From Gammaproteobacteria bacterium UBA2810 (GTDB taxonomy: Bacteria > Pseudomonadota > Gammaproteobacteria > Enterobacterales > Succinivibrionaceae), in contig DEHC01000062.1 in assembly GCA_002351705.1 (NCBI GenBank), positions 28,898 to 56,726 on the forward strand: a DNA stretch of 27,829 nucleotides. Reading direction: 5' to 3'. Below the pieces are notes generated by a model. The model had not been told where the DNA came from. It did not search any database and saw only the letters and a program-made list of their open reading frames with translations. Shown in pieces: positions 15,612-24,073 of this stretch (its first letter is position 1; the number at the start of each line of letters is the position of its first letter). Position numbers and translations under genes: made by a program.

Positions 15612-16561
15612 TGGAACTTGTCCGCGGACTCATCAACGTTAAGGAAAAGCACTCCGGCTGCGTTCTCACCATCGGGAACTTCGACGGCGTGCATGAAGGG
15701 CACCGCATGGTCCTCGCGAAGCTCCGGGAGATGGCAGTAAAGTACCATGTTCCCTCGGCAGTCATGACCTTCGAGCCGCAGCCTCTCGAGTACTTCAGCG
15801 GGATCAGGAACGCACCGCCCCGCATCTCGACGCTGCGCGACAAGCTGACCATCATGCAGGAGCTCGGCATCGACAGGCTCATTTCGCTGAGGTTCGGGAA
15901 GGAGCTCTCCTCGATGGGCGCGGACGCCTTCATCAGGGATATACTCGTCGGGAAGCTCGGGGTCAGATGCGTGGTTGTCGGCGACGACTTCTGCTTCGGG
16001 AAAGGCCGCGCCGGGAACCTTAAGCTCCTCAGGAAAATGGGTGAGGAGTACGGCTTTGAGGCCATCGGGACCGGGAGCTTCATGGACGGGAGCCGTAGGG
16101 TCAGCAGCACGCTTATAAGGAAGGCCCTCACGGACGGAGATCTCGCCTCGGCGGAGAGGATGCTCGGCAGGGAGTACTCGATGTCAGGGAAGGTCACCCA
16201 CGGCGACGAGATCGGGAGGACCATCGGCTTCCCGACGGCCAACATCCACCTCGGGAACAGGCGTGTCCCCGTTGCCGGGGTGTTCGCGGTCAGGGTGCTT
16301 CTTGACGGGAAATCCCTGTGCGGCATGGCCAATATCGGGACGAGGCCGACTGTCGACGGGCAGGAGCCGAGGCTCGAGGTCAACATATTCGGAAACCCCG
16401 GGGACATCTATGGCCGTAGGATCACCGTCATACTGCTCAGAAAGCTCAGGGATGAGGTTAAGTTCCCCTCTCTCGAGAGCCTCAGGAAGCAGATAGAGGC
16501 CGATGCCGTGGAGGCCATGGCGGAGGCCCGTAAGGCGGGGGCGTCAGTGAATGAGAATTAA
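15611..16561 (+). CDS. ribF: Bifunctional riboflavin kinase / FMN adenylyltransferase
   Basis: RibF phosphorylates riboflavin to FMN and adenylates FMN to FAD in the cytoplasm. It has 316 residues, a usual length. The N-terminal adenylyltransferase domain carries GNFDGVHEGH (22-31), the nucleotide-binding VGDDFCFGKGRAG (123-135) and RVSSTLIR (163-170). The C-terminal kinase domain carries GRTIGFPTANI (202-212) and NIGTRPT (241-247). ATG 15611 shares its A with the murJ stop, so the longer upstream extension of the frame is not used. In many Gammaproteobacteria ribF follows rpsT or murJ and precedes ileS; here a histidine kinase follows instead, overlapping by 11 bases. Confidence 0.97.
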   Translation: MELVRGLINVKEKHSGCVLTIGNFDGVHEGHRMVLAKLREMAVKYHVPSAVMTFEPQPLEYFSGIRNAPPRISTLRDKLTIMQELGIDRLISLRFGKELSSMGADAFIRDILVGKLGVRCVVVGDDFCFGKGRAGNLKLLRKMGEEYGFEAIGTGSFMDGSRRVSSTLIRKALTDGDLASAERMLGREYSMSGKVTHGDEIGRTIGFPTANIHLGNRRVPVAGVFAVRVLLDGKSLCGMANIGTRPTVDGQEPRLEVNIFGNPGDIYGRRITVILLRKLRDEVKFPSLESLRKQIEADAVEAMAEARKAGASVNEN

Positions 16562-18461
16562 GCTCACGAAAAGAATTCTCCGGACCCTGCATACCGCCGG
16601 CATCGCGCTCCTCAGCGCGGCTGCGGGAACAATGATTGCAGCAGTGCTCTCGCTTCCTGCTGACTATGTCCTGAGCAGGACGCTGCAGAAATCCTATCTC
16701 ACCTCCTGCCTCGCCCGAATCGATGAGAAGCGCCTCTCGTCGCCGGATCTCAGCAGCCTCAGCCTCTGTCCGGGCACCGGCTACCTGGTTTTCAGGCCCT
16801 CGGACGGCTCTGAGCCGAAGACCGCAGGCAATCCCGAGGCGCACGGCCCGATCTCGGTTTCACGTGAAACATCCGGAGGAACTGCCGAGCTCTTCTCAGC
16901 CTCAGGAGGGCCTGATCTGATACAGGTGACGATGTTCAGCTCCGGAAGCGCTCCGTTCTGGGGGCTTGCGGCCACACTATCGCTCATCATCTTCCTTGCG
17001 GCCCTCGCAGCGGAAAGGCGCCGCGAGAGGAGGGAGAGGGAAGAGCGCGAGAGGAGGATCGAGGAGAAGGACCTTGAGAACCCTGCCCTCGCCGTGCAGA
17101 GGCTCTTCAGCCAGAAAAAATTCTCGGACACGCTCCTGAACTACACCAGGCAGCCGGTCATCTGCCTTGACAGCTCATTCCGCATCCTGACCGTGAACAA
17201 CGCGACCATCATGCTTACCGGAATGCTTGAGCCCGAGCTCACCGGCGAGTACTGGTACAGCGTATTCGCCGAAGAGGAATACCGGGAAGGAGCAAGGCAG
17301 AAGCTCGAGACCGAGGCGAATCCTGAGCTCAGCGCCATCCCTATGAAGCTTCTTGACGGCTCGACCATCTACCTCAACTGGGACATCGTGCCGTTCTACG
17401 ACGGCATCAATGTAAAGTACCACCTGGCCTTCGGACAGGACATCACCGAGATCAAGGAGAGCGAGAAGGCGCTCGAGAAGGCGAACCGCGAGCTCGAGAG
17501 CCGCATAGAGAAGAGGACCTCGCGCCTCAAGTACGCGAACGAGGAGCTCACGCTCGCGCTCTCCGAGCTGAAGAAAACCCAGAAGCATCTCATCCGCTCC
17601 GAGACCCTTGCCTCGCTCGGCTCGCTTGTCGCGGGCATTGCCCACGAGATAAACACGCCGCTCGGCATATCGGTGACGGCGGGCTCCATTATCCAGGAGA
17701 ACGTGAGGAAGCTCGAGGACATCGCCAAGGGCTCATCAGTCTCAAGGCAGTCATTCCAGAACATTGTGAAGAGCCTCTCTGACGCGACAGAGCTCCTCAC
17801 GGTCAACCAGTGCCGGAGCGCCAGCCTTGTCTCCAACTTCAAGCAGCTCGCCGTAGACCAGTCGTCGCAGAAGAGATACCGCTTCTCCGCCGCGAGCAAC
17901 ATCGAGCAGGTCCTGACCTCGCTCTCGAGCCCCATAAAGCAGTCAGGCCTCACCGTGCATGTGAGCTGCCCGCAGGATCTCATGATCGACTCCTACCCCG
18001 GGGCGTTCTCCCAGATCTACACCAACCTAATCATGAACACCGTCAACCATGCCTATGACGGATACACGCCCGAGTCCAGGGACGCGTTCCTCTCGCTGAG
18101 GCTAAGGGAGAACGGCAGGAAGCTCCTTATTGACTACATTGACAACGGCAAGGGCATCGATCCCGAAATCCTGCCCAAGATCTTCGAGCCGTTCGTCACC
18201 ACCACGCGCGACAGGGGCGGCAGCGGCCTCGGCACCAACATCATCTACTCGATCGTCGTACAGCTTCTGAACGGCAGGATAATCTGCGAGAATGCCGACA
18301 CGGGCGGCGCGCATTTCGTGATAAGCCTGCCGCTTGAGAACAGGCCGGACGGCCCCGGCACGGACGGAACAAAGGGAAGCGCCTCCGGCGGAGGCACTGA
18401 CCGTGTTTCCCCGGACGTGCGGAGCGATACCGCCGCCGGCGAACGGACGCCTGTCAGTTAG
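16551..18461 (+). CDS. Membrane-bound PAS sensor histidine kinase (orphan)
   Basis: This 636-residue inner-membrane sensor has transmembrane helices at about 14-36 and 135-155 enclosing a periplasmic loop of about 100 residues. A charged helix, a PAS domain (about 190-300) and a coiled coil (about 300-345) follow. The dimerisation domain has the phospho-acceptor His365 in AGIAHEINTP. The ATPase domain has its N-box around TNLIMNTVNHA (491-501), G1 DNGKGI (531-536), F-box IFEPFVTT and G2 GGSGLGTN (556-563). A Gly/Asp-rich tail ends the protein. All catalytic motifs look intact. The start overlaps the ribF end by 11 bases. No response regulator gene is adjacent, so its partner is elsewhere and its signal is unknown. 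Confidence 0.92.
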   Translation: MRIKLTKRILRTLHTAGIALLSAAAGTMIAAVLSLPADYVLSRTLQKSYLTSCLARIDEKRLSSPDLSSLSLCPGTGYLVFRPSDGSEPKTAGNPEAHGPISVSRETSGGTAELFSASGGPDLIQVTMFSSGSAPFWGLAATLSLIIFLAALAAERRRERREREERERRIEEKDLENPALAVQRLFSQKKFSDTLLNYTRQPVICLDSSFRILTVNNATIMLTGMLEPELTGEYWYSVFAEEEYREGARQKLETEANPELSAIPMKLLDGSTIYLNWDIVPFYDGINVKYHLAFGQDITEIKESEKALEKANRELESRIEKRTSRLKYANEELTLALSELKKTQKHLIRSETLASLGSLVAGIAHEINTPLGISVTAGSIIQENVRKLEDIAKGSSVSRQSFQNIVKSLSDATELLTVNQCRSASLVSNFKQLAVDQSSQKRYRFSAASNIEQVLTSLSSPIKQSGLTVHVSCPQDLMIDSYPGAFSQIYTNLIMNTVNHAYDGYTPESRDAFLSLRLRENGRKLLIDYIDNGKGIDPEILPKIFEPFVTTTRDRGGSGLGTNIIYSIVVQLLNGRIICENADTGGAHFVISLPLENRPDGPGTDGTKGSASGGGTDRVSPDVRSDTAAGERTPVS

Positions 18462-18478
18462 ACTTGGAGGAAAAATAA

Positions 18479-20290
18479 ATGTCCCGCAGCGCTGAATACC
18501 GCGCAAAACTGCGCAAGGTCATGGCTGATCTCAGAATCGATGCGTTCCTGGTCCCGCATGAGGACCGGTTCCTCAGCGAGTACACCTCGCCGAGAAACGC
18601 GAGGCTCGGCTTCATAACCGGCTTCACCGGCTCGGCAGGGCTCGCGCTCATCAGCGCCAGGTATACTGATCTCTTCACTGACGGCAGATACACCATACAG
18701 TCAAGGATCCAGTGCCCTGACGCGGAGTTCCGCCACCATAACTTCTCGGGCGACTCCATCAGGAAGGTCCTCGCGGAGCTTGGCGACGGCGGAAAAATCA
18801 AGACCATAGGCTATGATCCGGAGGTTCACTCCTGGAGCTGGATCACGGGCTTCGGCGAGTTCCTCGAGACACACGGGATAACGCTTGTCCCCGTAAAGGA
18901 GAACCCGGTTGACGGGATCTGGGACAGCCGTCCGGCTGACGCGAAGAAATCCGTGATTATCTACGACGACCGGCTCAACGGCGAGAGCGCGGAGGAGAAG
19001 ATCGCCTCCGCCGGCAGGGTCCTGAGATCTGAGGGCCTCGACTGCTTCTTCGTCTCCGACGCCGAGTCCGTGAACTGGCTCCTCAACATCAGGGGCGACG
19101 ATATTCCCTGCCTCCCGGTCGTGCAGTGCTTTGCCGTAATCTACAGCACCAACCAGGTTGATCTGTTTGTTGACAACAGCAAGGTGCCGCTCCCCGACTT
19201 CACGAGGCATACAGGGCCCCAAGTCAACCTCTATGAGTTCTCGAACATGCGGGAAATCCTCGGAAGGCTCGGCCATGACTCGTTCAGGGTGGGCGCTGAT
19301 CCATCCGTCACGAGCGCCGCCGTCATCAGGTCCCTCCTTGACGCGGGCGCCAGGGTCATCACCAGGAGCAACCCGCTCGAGAGGATGAAGGCCATAAAGA
19401 ACAGCACCGAGATCGAGGGGGAACGGACCGCGCACCTCCGCGACGCCGTCGCCATGTGCCGCTTCCTCTCATGGCTTGACCGCACCGCCGAGGCCGCTAG
19501 GGAGAAGGACAGCACTGTCTCCGAGGCCACCATCGCGGATCAGATGTACAAGTTCAGGAGCGAGCAGGCTAACTTCGTGGAGCTGAGCTTCCCCACCATC
19601 TCGGCGCTCGGCCCCAACTCAGCCATCTGCCACTACGACTACAGCACGTCAGAGCAGCCGAGGATCCTCGGGAAGGACGGGATCTACCTCGTCGACAGCG
19701 GCTCGCACTACCTCGAGGGGACGACCGACATCACAAGGACCGTCAAGGTCGGCGACGTGACCGATGACGTGAGGGAGATGTTCACCAGGGTCCTCAAGGG
19801 CAACATCGACCTCGCGCTCGCGATCTTCCCCGAGGGGACATCCGGAATACAGCTTGACGCCATCGCCCGCCGCCCGCTCTGGGAGGTCGGAGCTGACTTC
19901 ATGCACGGCACCGGGCACGGAGTCGGGCATCTCCTCAGCGTCCACGAGGGGCCGCAGTGCATCTCGAGCCGCAGATCCACCGAACCGCTCGCAGCCGGCA
20001 TGATTACCTCGGACGAGCCGGGCTACTACCGCGAGGACGCCTTCGGCATCAGGTGCGAGAACCTGCTCCTCACCGTCCCGAAGACCGGCTACGAGAGGAG
20101 CATGCTCGGCTTCGAGGTGCTGACTCTCGTTCCCTTTGACACCAGGCTCATCAAGCCCGGGATCCTCGACAGGCGGGAGATTGACTGGCTCAACGCCTAT
20201 CATGCCAAAGTGCTTGAGACAGTAAAGCCAAGCCTTTCGGACGTCGAGAGCAGCTGGCTGCTGCAAGCCACTGCACCGATTAAAGAATAA
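18479..20290 (+). CDS. Xaa-Pro aminopeptidase (M24 family, long three-domain form)
   Basis: This metallopeptidase should remove an N-terminal residue preceding proline. At 603 residues it is the long form, similar in plan to human cytosolic aminopeptidase P (XPNPEP1): two creatinase-like N-terminal domains (about 1-150 and 155-305) and a pita-bread catalytic domain (about 310-545), then a C-terminal extension. Predicted metal ligands are Asp406 and Asp417 (VDSGSHYLEGTTDITRT), His480 (HGTGHGVG), Glu513 (SDEPGYY) and Glu527 (GIRCEN). ATG 18479 has a strong ribosome binding site, GGAGG, eight bases upstream. No signal peptide is seen, so it is cytoplasmic. It is shorter-spaced to the kinase (17 bases) than to pssA and could be cotranscribed with the kinase. 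Confidence 0.95.
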   Translation: MSRSAEYRAKLRKVMADLRIDAFLVPHEDRFLSEYTSPRNARLGFITGFTGSAGLALISARYTDLFTDGRYTIQSRIQCPDAEFRHHNFSGDSIRKVLAELGDGGKIKTIGYDPEVHSWSWITGFGEFLETHGITLVPVKENPVDGIWDSRPADAKKSVIIYDDRLNGESAEEKIASAGRVLRSEGLDCFFVSDAESVNWLLNIRGDDIPCLPVVQCFAVIYSTNQVDLFVDNSKVPLPDFTRHTGPQVNLYEFSNMREILGRLGHDSFRVGADPSVTSAAVIRSLLDAGARVITRSNPLERMKAIKNSTEIEGERTAHLRDAVAMCRFLSWLDRTAEAAREKDSTVSEATIADQMYKFRSEQANFVELSFPTISALGPNSAICHYDYSTSEQPRILGKDGIYLVDSGSHYLEGTTDITRTVKVGDVTDDVREMFTRVLKGNIDLALAIFPEGTSGIQLDAIARRPLWEVGADFMHGTGHGVGHLLSVHEGPQCISSRRSTEPLAAGMITSDEPGYYREDAFGIRCENLLLTVPKTGYERSMLGFEVLTLVPFDTRLIKPGILDRREIDWLNAYHAKVLETVKPSLSDVESSWLLQATAPIKE

Positions 20291-20308
20291 TCAGATTTAA
20301 GCTGATTA
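20288..20308 (+). terminator. Stem-loop at the aminopeptidase stop codon (weak terminator or processing site)
   Basis: TAATCAG, which includes the stop codon, pairs with CTGATTA around a seven-base loop. No T run follows, so efficient intrinsic termination is doubtful. The remaining bases to pssA hold another short hairpin near 20341-20360 but no clear promoter. Confidence 0.35.
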
Positions 20309-20428
20309 TCCGGCCGGTTTCAGCTAAGATATTACGAGGCAGGTCCTGTCCCAGGGCAGGATCGCCCTGACTGACGGATCCGTGAGGATCAGGCTGATGT
20401 CAGGCAGCATTTTTGGAGATTGTTCTGT

Positions 20429-21796
20429 ATGCTCGGAGTTGTTAAAAGATTTTCCGGTTCAATGTCATTAAGCAAGCTGAGGAATACCGGCTTCATCGCC
20501 GTAAAGGGCGATGACTTCCGGACCCTCTGTACGCCGAGGGCATTCCGCGACAGGATATACGAGCTGATCTCCGCCTCAACGAAAAGAATTTACATAACGG
20601 CGCTCTATCTCCAGGATGATGACGGCGGGCGCGGGATACTCAATGCCCTCTACGAGGCAAAGGAGAAAAACCCAGCGCTCGACGTGAAGGTCTTCGTTGA
20701 CTTCCACCGCGCCCAGCGCGGGCTCATCGGGGCGAAGGCGTCAGCCGGCAACCAGGTGCTCTACCAGGAGTGCGAGAGCAGATGGCCGGGGCTCGTGCAG
20801 GTTTACGGAGTGCCGGTGCGCCGCTACGAGATGATGGGCGTCCTCCACCTCAAGGGCTTCGTCTTTGACGACACGGTCCTCTATTCAGGCGCAAGCCTCA
20901 ATGACGTCTACCTCTGCGAGCACGGCAGGTACCGGATGGACCGCTATCAGGAGATAGTGAGCCCGAAGCTCGCTGACAGCCTGGTTGAGTTCTGCACCAG
21001 ATGGCTCATCGGAAGCGACGCGGTAAGGCCGCTCTGGAGAAAGCCCGTCCCGACCGCAAGGTACCTGAGCAGGGCCATCAGGGCTTTCCGTCACACCCTC
21101 AAGTCCGCGAACTATGAGTACGAGGCAGACAGGCTCGGCCCGGGCGAGGTCGGCGTCGCGCCCCTCATCGGCTTCGGGAAGAAGAACATCCACCTCAACC
21201 GCTGCGTCATAAGGCTGCTCAGAAGCGTCTCGAAGAAGGCGGTCATCTGCACGCCCTACTTCAATCCCCCGCGCGCCGTAATGAAGGAGTTCAACCGCCT
21301 GCTGCACAGCGGGGCCTCCATAGAGCTCCTCGTCGGCGACCGCACGGCAAGCGACTTCTACATCCCGCCCGAGGAGCCGTTCAGGAAAATAAGCGCCCTG
21401 CCGTACATCTACGAGATGTCGCTCAGGCGCTTCATGGAGGACAACAGCGCCTTCATCGAGTCCGGACAGCTTACCGTGAGGCTGTGGAAGGACGGGGACA
21501 ACACCTATCATGTAAAGGGGATCTTCACCGACAGCGGCTTTGCCCTTGCGACAGGCAACAACCTCAACCCGAGAGCCTGGGGGCTTGATCTCGAGAACGG
21601 CATCCTCATAAATGATCCGGAAGGGCTGCTTAATGACAAGTTCCGGGCCGAGATCGAGGAAATCGAGAAGCACACGACAGTCCTCAGAAGCTACACCGAG
21701 CTTGATGAATTCTCGAAATACCCCGAGGAGGTGCAGAAGCTCATCCGCCGCCTCGGAAGGTTCAAGATGGATCTCCTCGTCAAAAAGCTCATCTGA
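20429..21796 (+). CDS. pssA: CDP-diacylglycerol-serine O-phosphatidyltransferase (PLD-type)
   Basis: PssA joins CDP-diacylglycerol and L-serine to phosphatidylserine, the precursor of phosphatidylethanolamine, and associates peripherally with the inner membrane. The 455 residues align by eye nearly end to end with E. coli PssA (451 residues), including YLQDDDGGRGILNALYEAK, LYSGASLNDVYL and ATGNNLNPRAW. The two HKD motifs of the phospholipase D superfamily are complete: His140, Lys142, Asp147 and His361, Lys363, Asp368. The ATG at 20429 is chosen over a TTG nine bases earlier because GGAG lies ten bases upstream of it. It is followed after one base by recG. Confidence 0.98.
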   Translation: MLGVVKRFSGSMSLSKLRNTGFIAVKGDDFRTLCTPRAFRDRIYELISASTKRIYITALYLQDDDGGRGILNALYEAKEKNPALDVKVFVDFHRAQRGLIGAKASAGNQVLYQECESRWPGLVQVYGVPVRRYEMMGVLHLKGFVFDDTVLYSGASLNDVYLCEHGRYRMDRYQEIVSPKLADSLVEFCTRWLIGSDAVRPLWRKPVPTARYLSRAIRAFRHTLKSANYEYEADRLGPGEVGVAPLIGFGKKNIHLNRCVIRLLRSVSKKAVICTPYFNPPRAVMKEFNRLLHSGASIELLVGDRTASDFYIPPEEPFRKISALPYIYEMSLRRFMEDNSAFIESGQLTVRLWKDGDNTYHVKGIFTDSGFALATGNNLNPRAWGLDLENGILINDPEGLLNDKFRAEIEEIEKHTTVLRSYTELDEFSKYPEEVQKLIRRLGRFKMDLLVKKLI

Positions 21797-21797
21797 G

Positions 21798-23981
21798 ATG
21801 GACAGGGAGGAAAAGGCCGCGGAAGTCCCCGCGCCCGCGGCCGGCGGGCAGGAAAAAAAGCCAGGAAGGAAACGGAAGAAGGAGGAGAGCCAGGATCTCC
21901 CCCTCTCCGAACTTCCCGTAACCGAGCTAAAGGGCGTCGGCCCGCAGCAGCAGGCGCGCCTTGCGAAGCTCGGCATCGTGACCGTCCAGGATCTCCTGTT
22001 CCATCTCCCGGTATCCTATGAGGACCGGACGAGGCTTGACCGGCTCTCGCCGGACATTTTCTTCGGTGAGGAGAGGGTCTTCCTCAACCTCGCTGGGAAG
22101 TTCATCACTGGCCGCATGACCTACGGCAGGAAGATGCTCTACCGCGGTGAGGTGAAGTGCGACGGAGGCATCCTCAATATCGTAATCTTCAACGCCCGCC
22201 CCTTCCAGGTCAGGATTATCGAATCAGCAGGAGCCCTTCTTCTTTACGGCGAGGTTAAGCCCGGATCCGGCGGCGGCTATGAGATGATCCAACCTGAGAT
22301 CCAGAGCTTCCCCTCAAGGGAGAGCATCACGCTCTCCGGCTCCCTTACCCCCAACTACCCGCTCACCGAGGGCATCAACCAGAGGTTCATGCGGAAAATC
22401 GCCGGCGAGGCTCTCGATCTCCTTAAGGAGCGCGGCATAGAGGAGCTGATTCCGGAAGACGCCATGAAGAACCCGGTCTCGCTCGCCGACGCGCTTAGGA
22501 CCCTGCATGCCCCTCCGCCCGGCGTCACTGACGAGATGGTGAGGAGCGGCTCGATGCCTGCGCAGAGAAGGCTCATCGCCGAGGAGCTCGCTGCCCACCA
22601 CATCTCGATCCTCGAGGAAAGGGCAAGGAACAAAGCGCTCCGTGCGCCGGCCTTCAGGGGCAAGTCAGAGCTCGAGGAGAAATTCCTCGCCTCGCTTCCC
22701 TTCACCCCGACCAGGGCACAGGAGAGGGTCTCAGGCGAAATCGCAGCGGATCTAAGGAAGGCCCATCCGATGATGCGCCTCGTCCAGGGAGACGTCGGCT
22801 CAGGCAAGACCCTGGTCGCCGCGAGAGCAGCCATCAGGGCGATATCAGCAGGATGCCAGGTTGCCCTCATGGCGCCGACCGAGCTCCTCGCCGAGCAGCA
22901 CGCGAAGACCTTCAGCGGCTGGCTCTCACCGCTCGGCCTCAGGGTCACGTTCCTCTCTGGAAGCCTCTCCGCGAAGGAAAGGAGGAGCGCTCTCGAGGAT
23001 CTCATTCTCGGGAGGACCAACGTCGCCGTCGGCACTCATGCGCTCTTCCAGAATGACGTCATGTTCAAAAAGCTCGGCCTCATCATCATTGACGAGCAGC
23101 ACCGCTTCGGCGTGGCGCAGAGGCTTGCCCTGCTCGGAAAGGGCGAGGCTGACGCTCTTCATCCCCACCAGCTCGTCATGACCGCGACCCCTATTCCCAG
23201 GACTCTTGCCATGACGGCAGCCGGAAGCCTCGACGTGTCGGTAATCGACGAGCTGCCGCCCGGGCGCACGCCGGTGACGACAGCGGTGTTCGGCGAGGGA
23301 AGGCGCGAGGAGATAGCCCTCCGCGTGAGGGAGCGCTGCCTTGAGGGCGCCCAGGCCTACTGGGTCTGCACTCTCATCGAGGAGGCGGAGGAGCTCGAGT
23401 GCGAGGCAGCTGAGACCACCGCGGAATACCTCCAGGGGCTGATGCCTGACGTGAAGGTCGGCCTTGTCCACGGCAGAATGAAGCCTCAGGAAAAGGACGA
23501 TGCCATGGCGGCATTCAAGGACGGAGCCATTGACCTTCTTGTTGCGACCACCGTCATAGAGGTAGGAGTCGATGTGCCCAACGCGACCATCATGGTCATC
23601 GACAACGCTGAGCGCCTCGGGCTATCGCAGCTCCACCAGCTCCGCGGGCGCGTCGGGCGCGGCAGCGGCAAGTCGTTCTGCCTGCTCATCCACGGGAAGG
23701 CCCTCTCTGCCATCGGGAAGGAGAGGCTCAGGATCATGCGAGAGACCAATGACGGTTTCGTCATCGCCGAGAAGGATCTAGAGCTCCGGGGCCCCGGCGA
23801 GGTGCTCGGCACCCGGCAGGCAGGCTCCGGCGAGTACCGGATAGCGGATCTCGCGCGGGACGCTGATCTTGTCCCGGAGGCCGTCAGGATGGCCGAGATC
23901 ATCTATGAGAAGCACCGCGAGCTCGCAGGGCCGCTGAGAAAGAGATGGATCTCTGCAGAGAGCGGCATCGCAAGGGCCTAG
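21798..23981 (+). CDS. recG: ATP-dependent DNA helicase RecG
   Basis: RecG remodels stalled replication forks and branch-migrates Holliday junctions. It has 727 residues, about 35 more than E. coli RecG. The extra length is a charged, lysine-rich N-terminal extension (1-33, with KKPGRKRKKEE). A wedge/OB domain follows (about 90-165). Helicase motifs are visible: Walker A GDVGSGKT (331-338), motif II DEQH (432-435), motif III TATPIPR (462-468), and further on the RGRVGRG arginine-finger motif. The ATG is one base after the pssA stop, so the two genes are surely cotranscribed. E. coli has a different neighbourhood (spoT-trmH-recG). Confidence 0.97.
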   Translation: MDREEKAAEVPAPAAGGQEKKPGRKRKKEESQDLPLSELPVTELKGVGPQQQARLAKLGIVTVQDLLFHLPVSYEDRTRLDRLSPDIFFGEERVFLNLAGKFITGRMTYGRKMLYRGEVKCDGGILNIVIFNARPFQVRIIESAGALLLYGEVKPGSGGGYEMIQPEIQSFPSRESITLSGSLTPNYPLTEGINQRFMRKIAGEALDLLKERGIEELIPEDAMKNPVSLADALRTLHAPPPGVTDEMVRSGSMPAQRRLIAEELAAHHISILEERARNKALRAPAFRGKSELEEKFLASLPFTPTRAQERVSGEIAADLRKAHPMMRLVQGDVGSGKTLVAARAAIRAISAGCQVALMAPTELLAEQHAKTFSGWLSPLGLRVTFLSGSLSAKERRSALEDLILGRTNVAVGTHALFQNDVMFKKLGLIIIDEQHRFGVAQRLALLGKGEADALHPHQLVMTATPIPRTLAMTAAGSLDVSVIDELPPGRTPVTTAVFGEGRREEIALRVRERCLEGAQAYWVCTLIEEAEELECEAAETTAEYLQGLMPDVKVGLVHGRMKPQEKDDAMAAFKDGAIDLLVATTVIEVGVDVPNATIMVIDNAERLGLSQLHQLRGRVGRGSGKSFCLLIHGKALSAIGKERLRIMRETNDGFVIAEKDLELRGPGEVLGTRQAGSGEYRIADLARDADLVPEAVRMAEIIYEKHRELAGPLRKRWISAESGIARA

Positions 23982-24036
23982 CCTGAGTCAGACATCCGGA
24001 GGCGCCGCGCGGCGGACCGGCCTTCCGTATAGGTTG

Positions 24037-24042
24037 TATAAT
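24037..24042 (+). promoter_or_regulatory. -10 element upstream of ddl
   Basis: A perfect TATAAT about 30 bases before the ddl start, inside AGGTTGTATAATT. A near-identical AGGTAGTATAATG precedes murJ. No clear -35 hexamer is visible in the GC-rich sequence upstream. Confidence 0.6.
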
Positions 24043-24073
24043 TGCGGCGAAGCTCATTTTTTGGAATACAGCA

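Noticed and set aside
18701..19435. 244-codon minus-strand open frame over the aminopeptidase gene
   Set aside because: It is antisense to intact domains of the M24 peptidase and has no recognisable motif.
20885..21976. Long minus-strand open frame of 363 codons over pssA
   Set aside because: It is antisense to a gene with end-to-end similarity to PssA; long shadow frames are expected at this GC content.
23982..24030. GC-rich inverted sequence after recG as a terminator
   Set aside because: The short stem is not followed by a T run.
24014..24036. -35 hexamer for the ddl promoter
   Set aside because: The sequence at 17-base spacing is GGACCG, with no resemblance to TTGACA, so only the -10 is reported.
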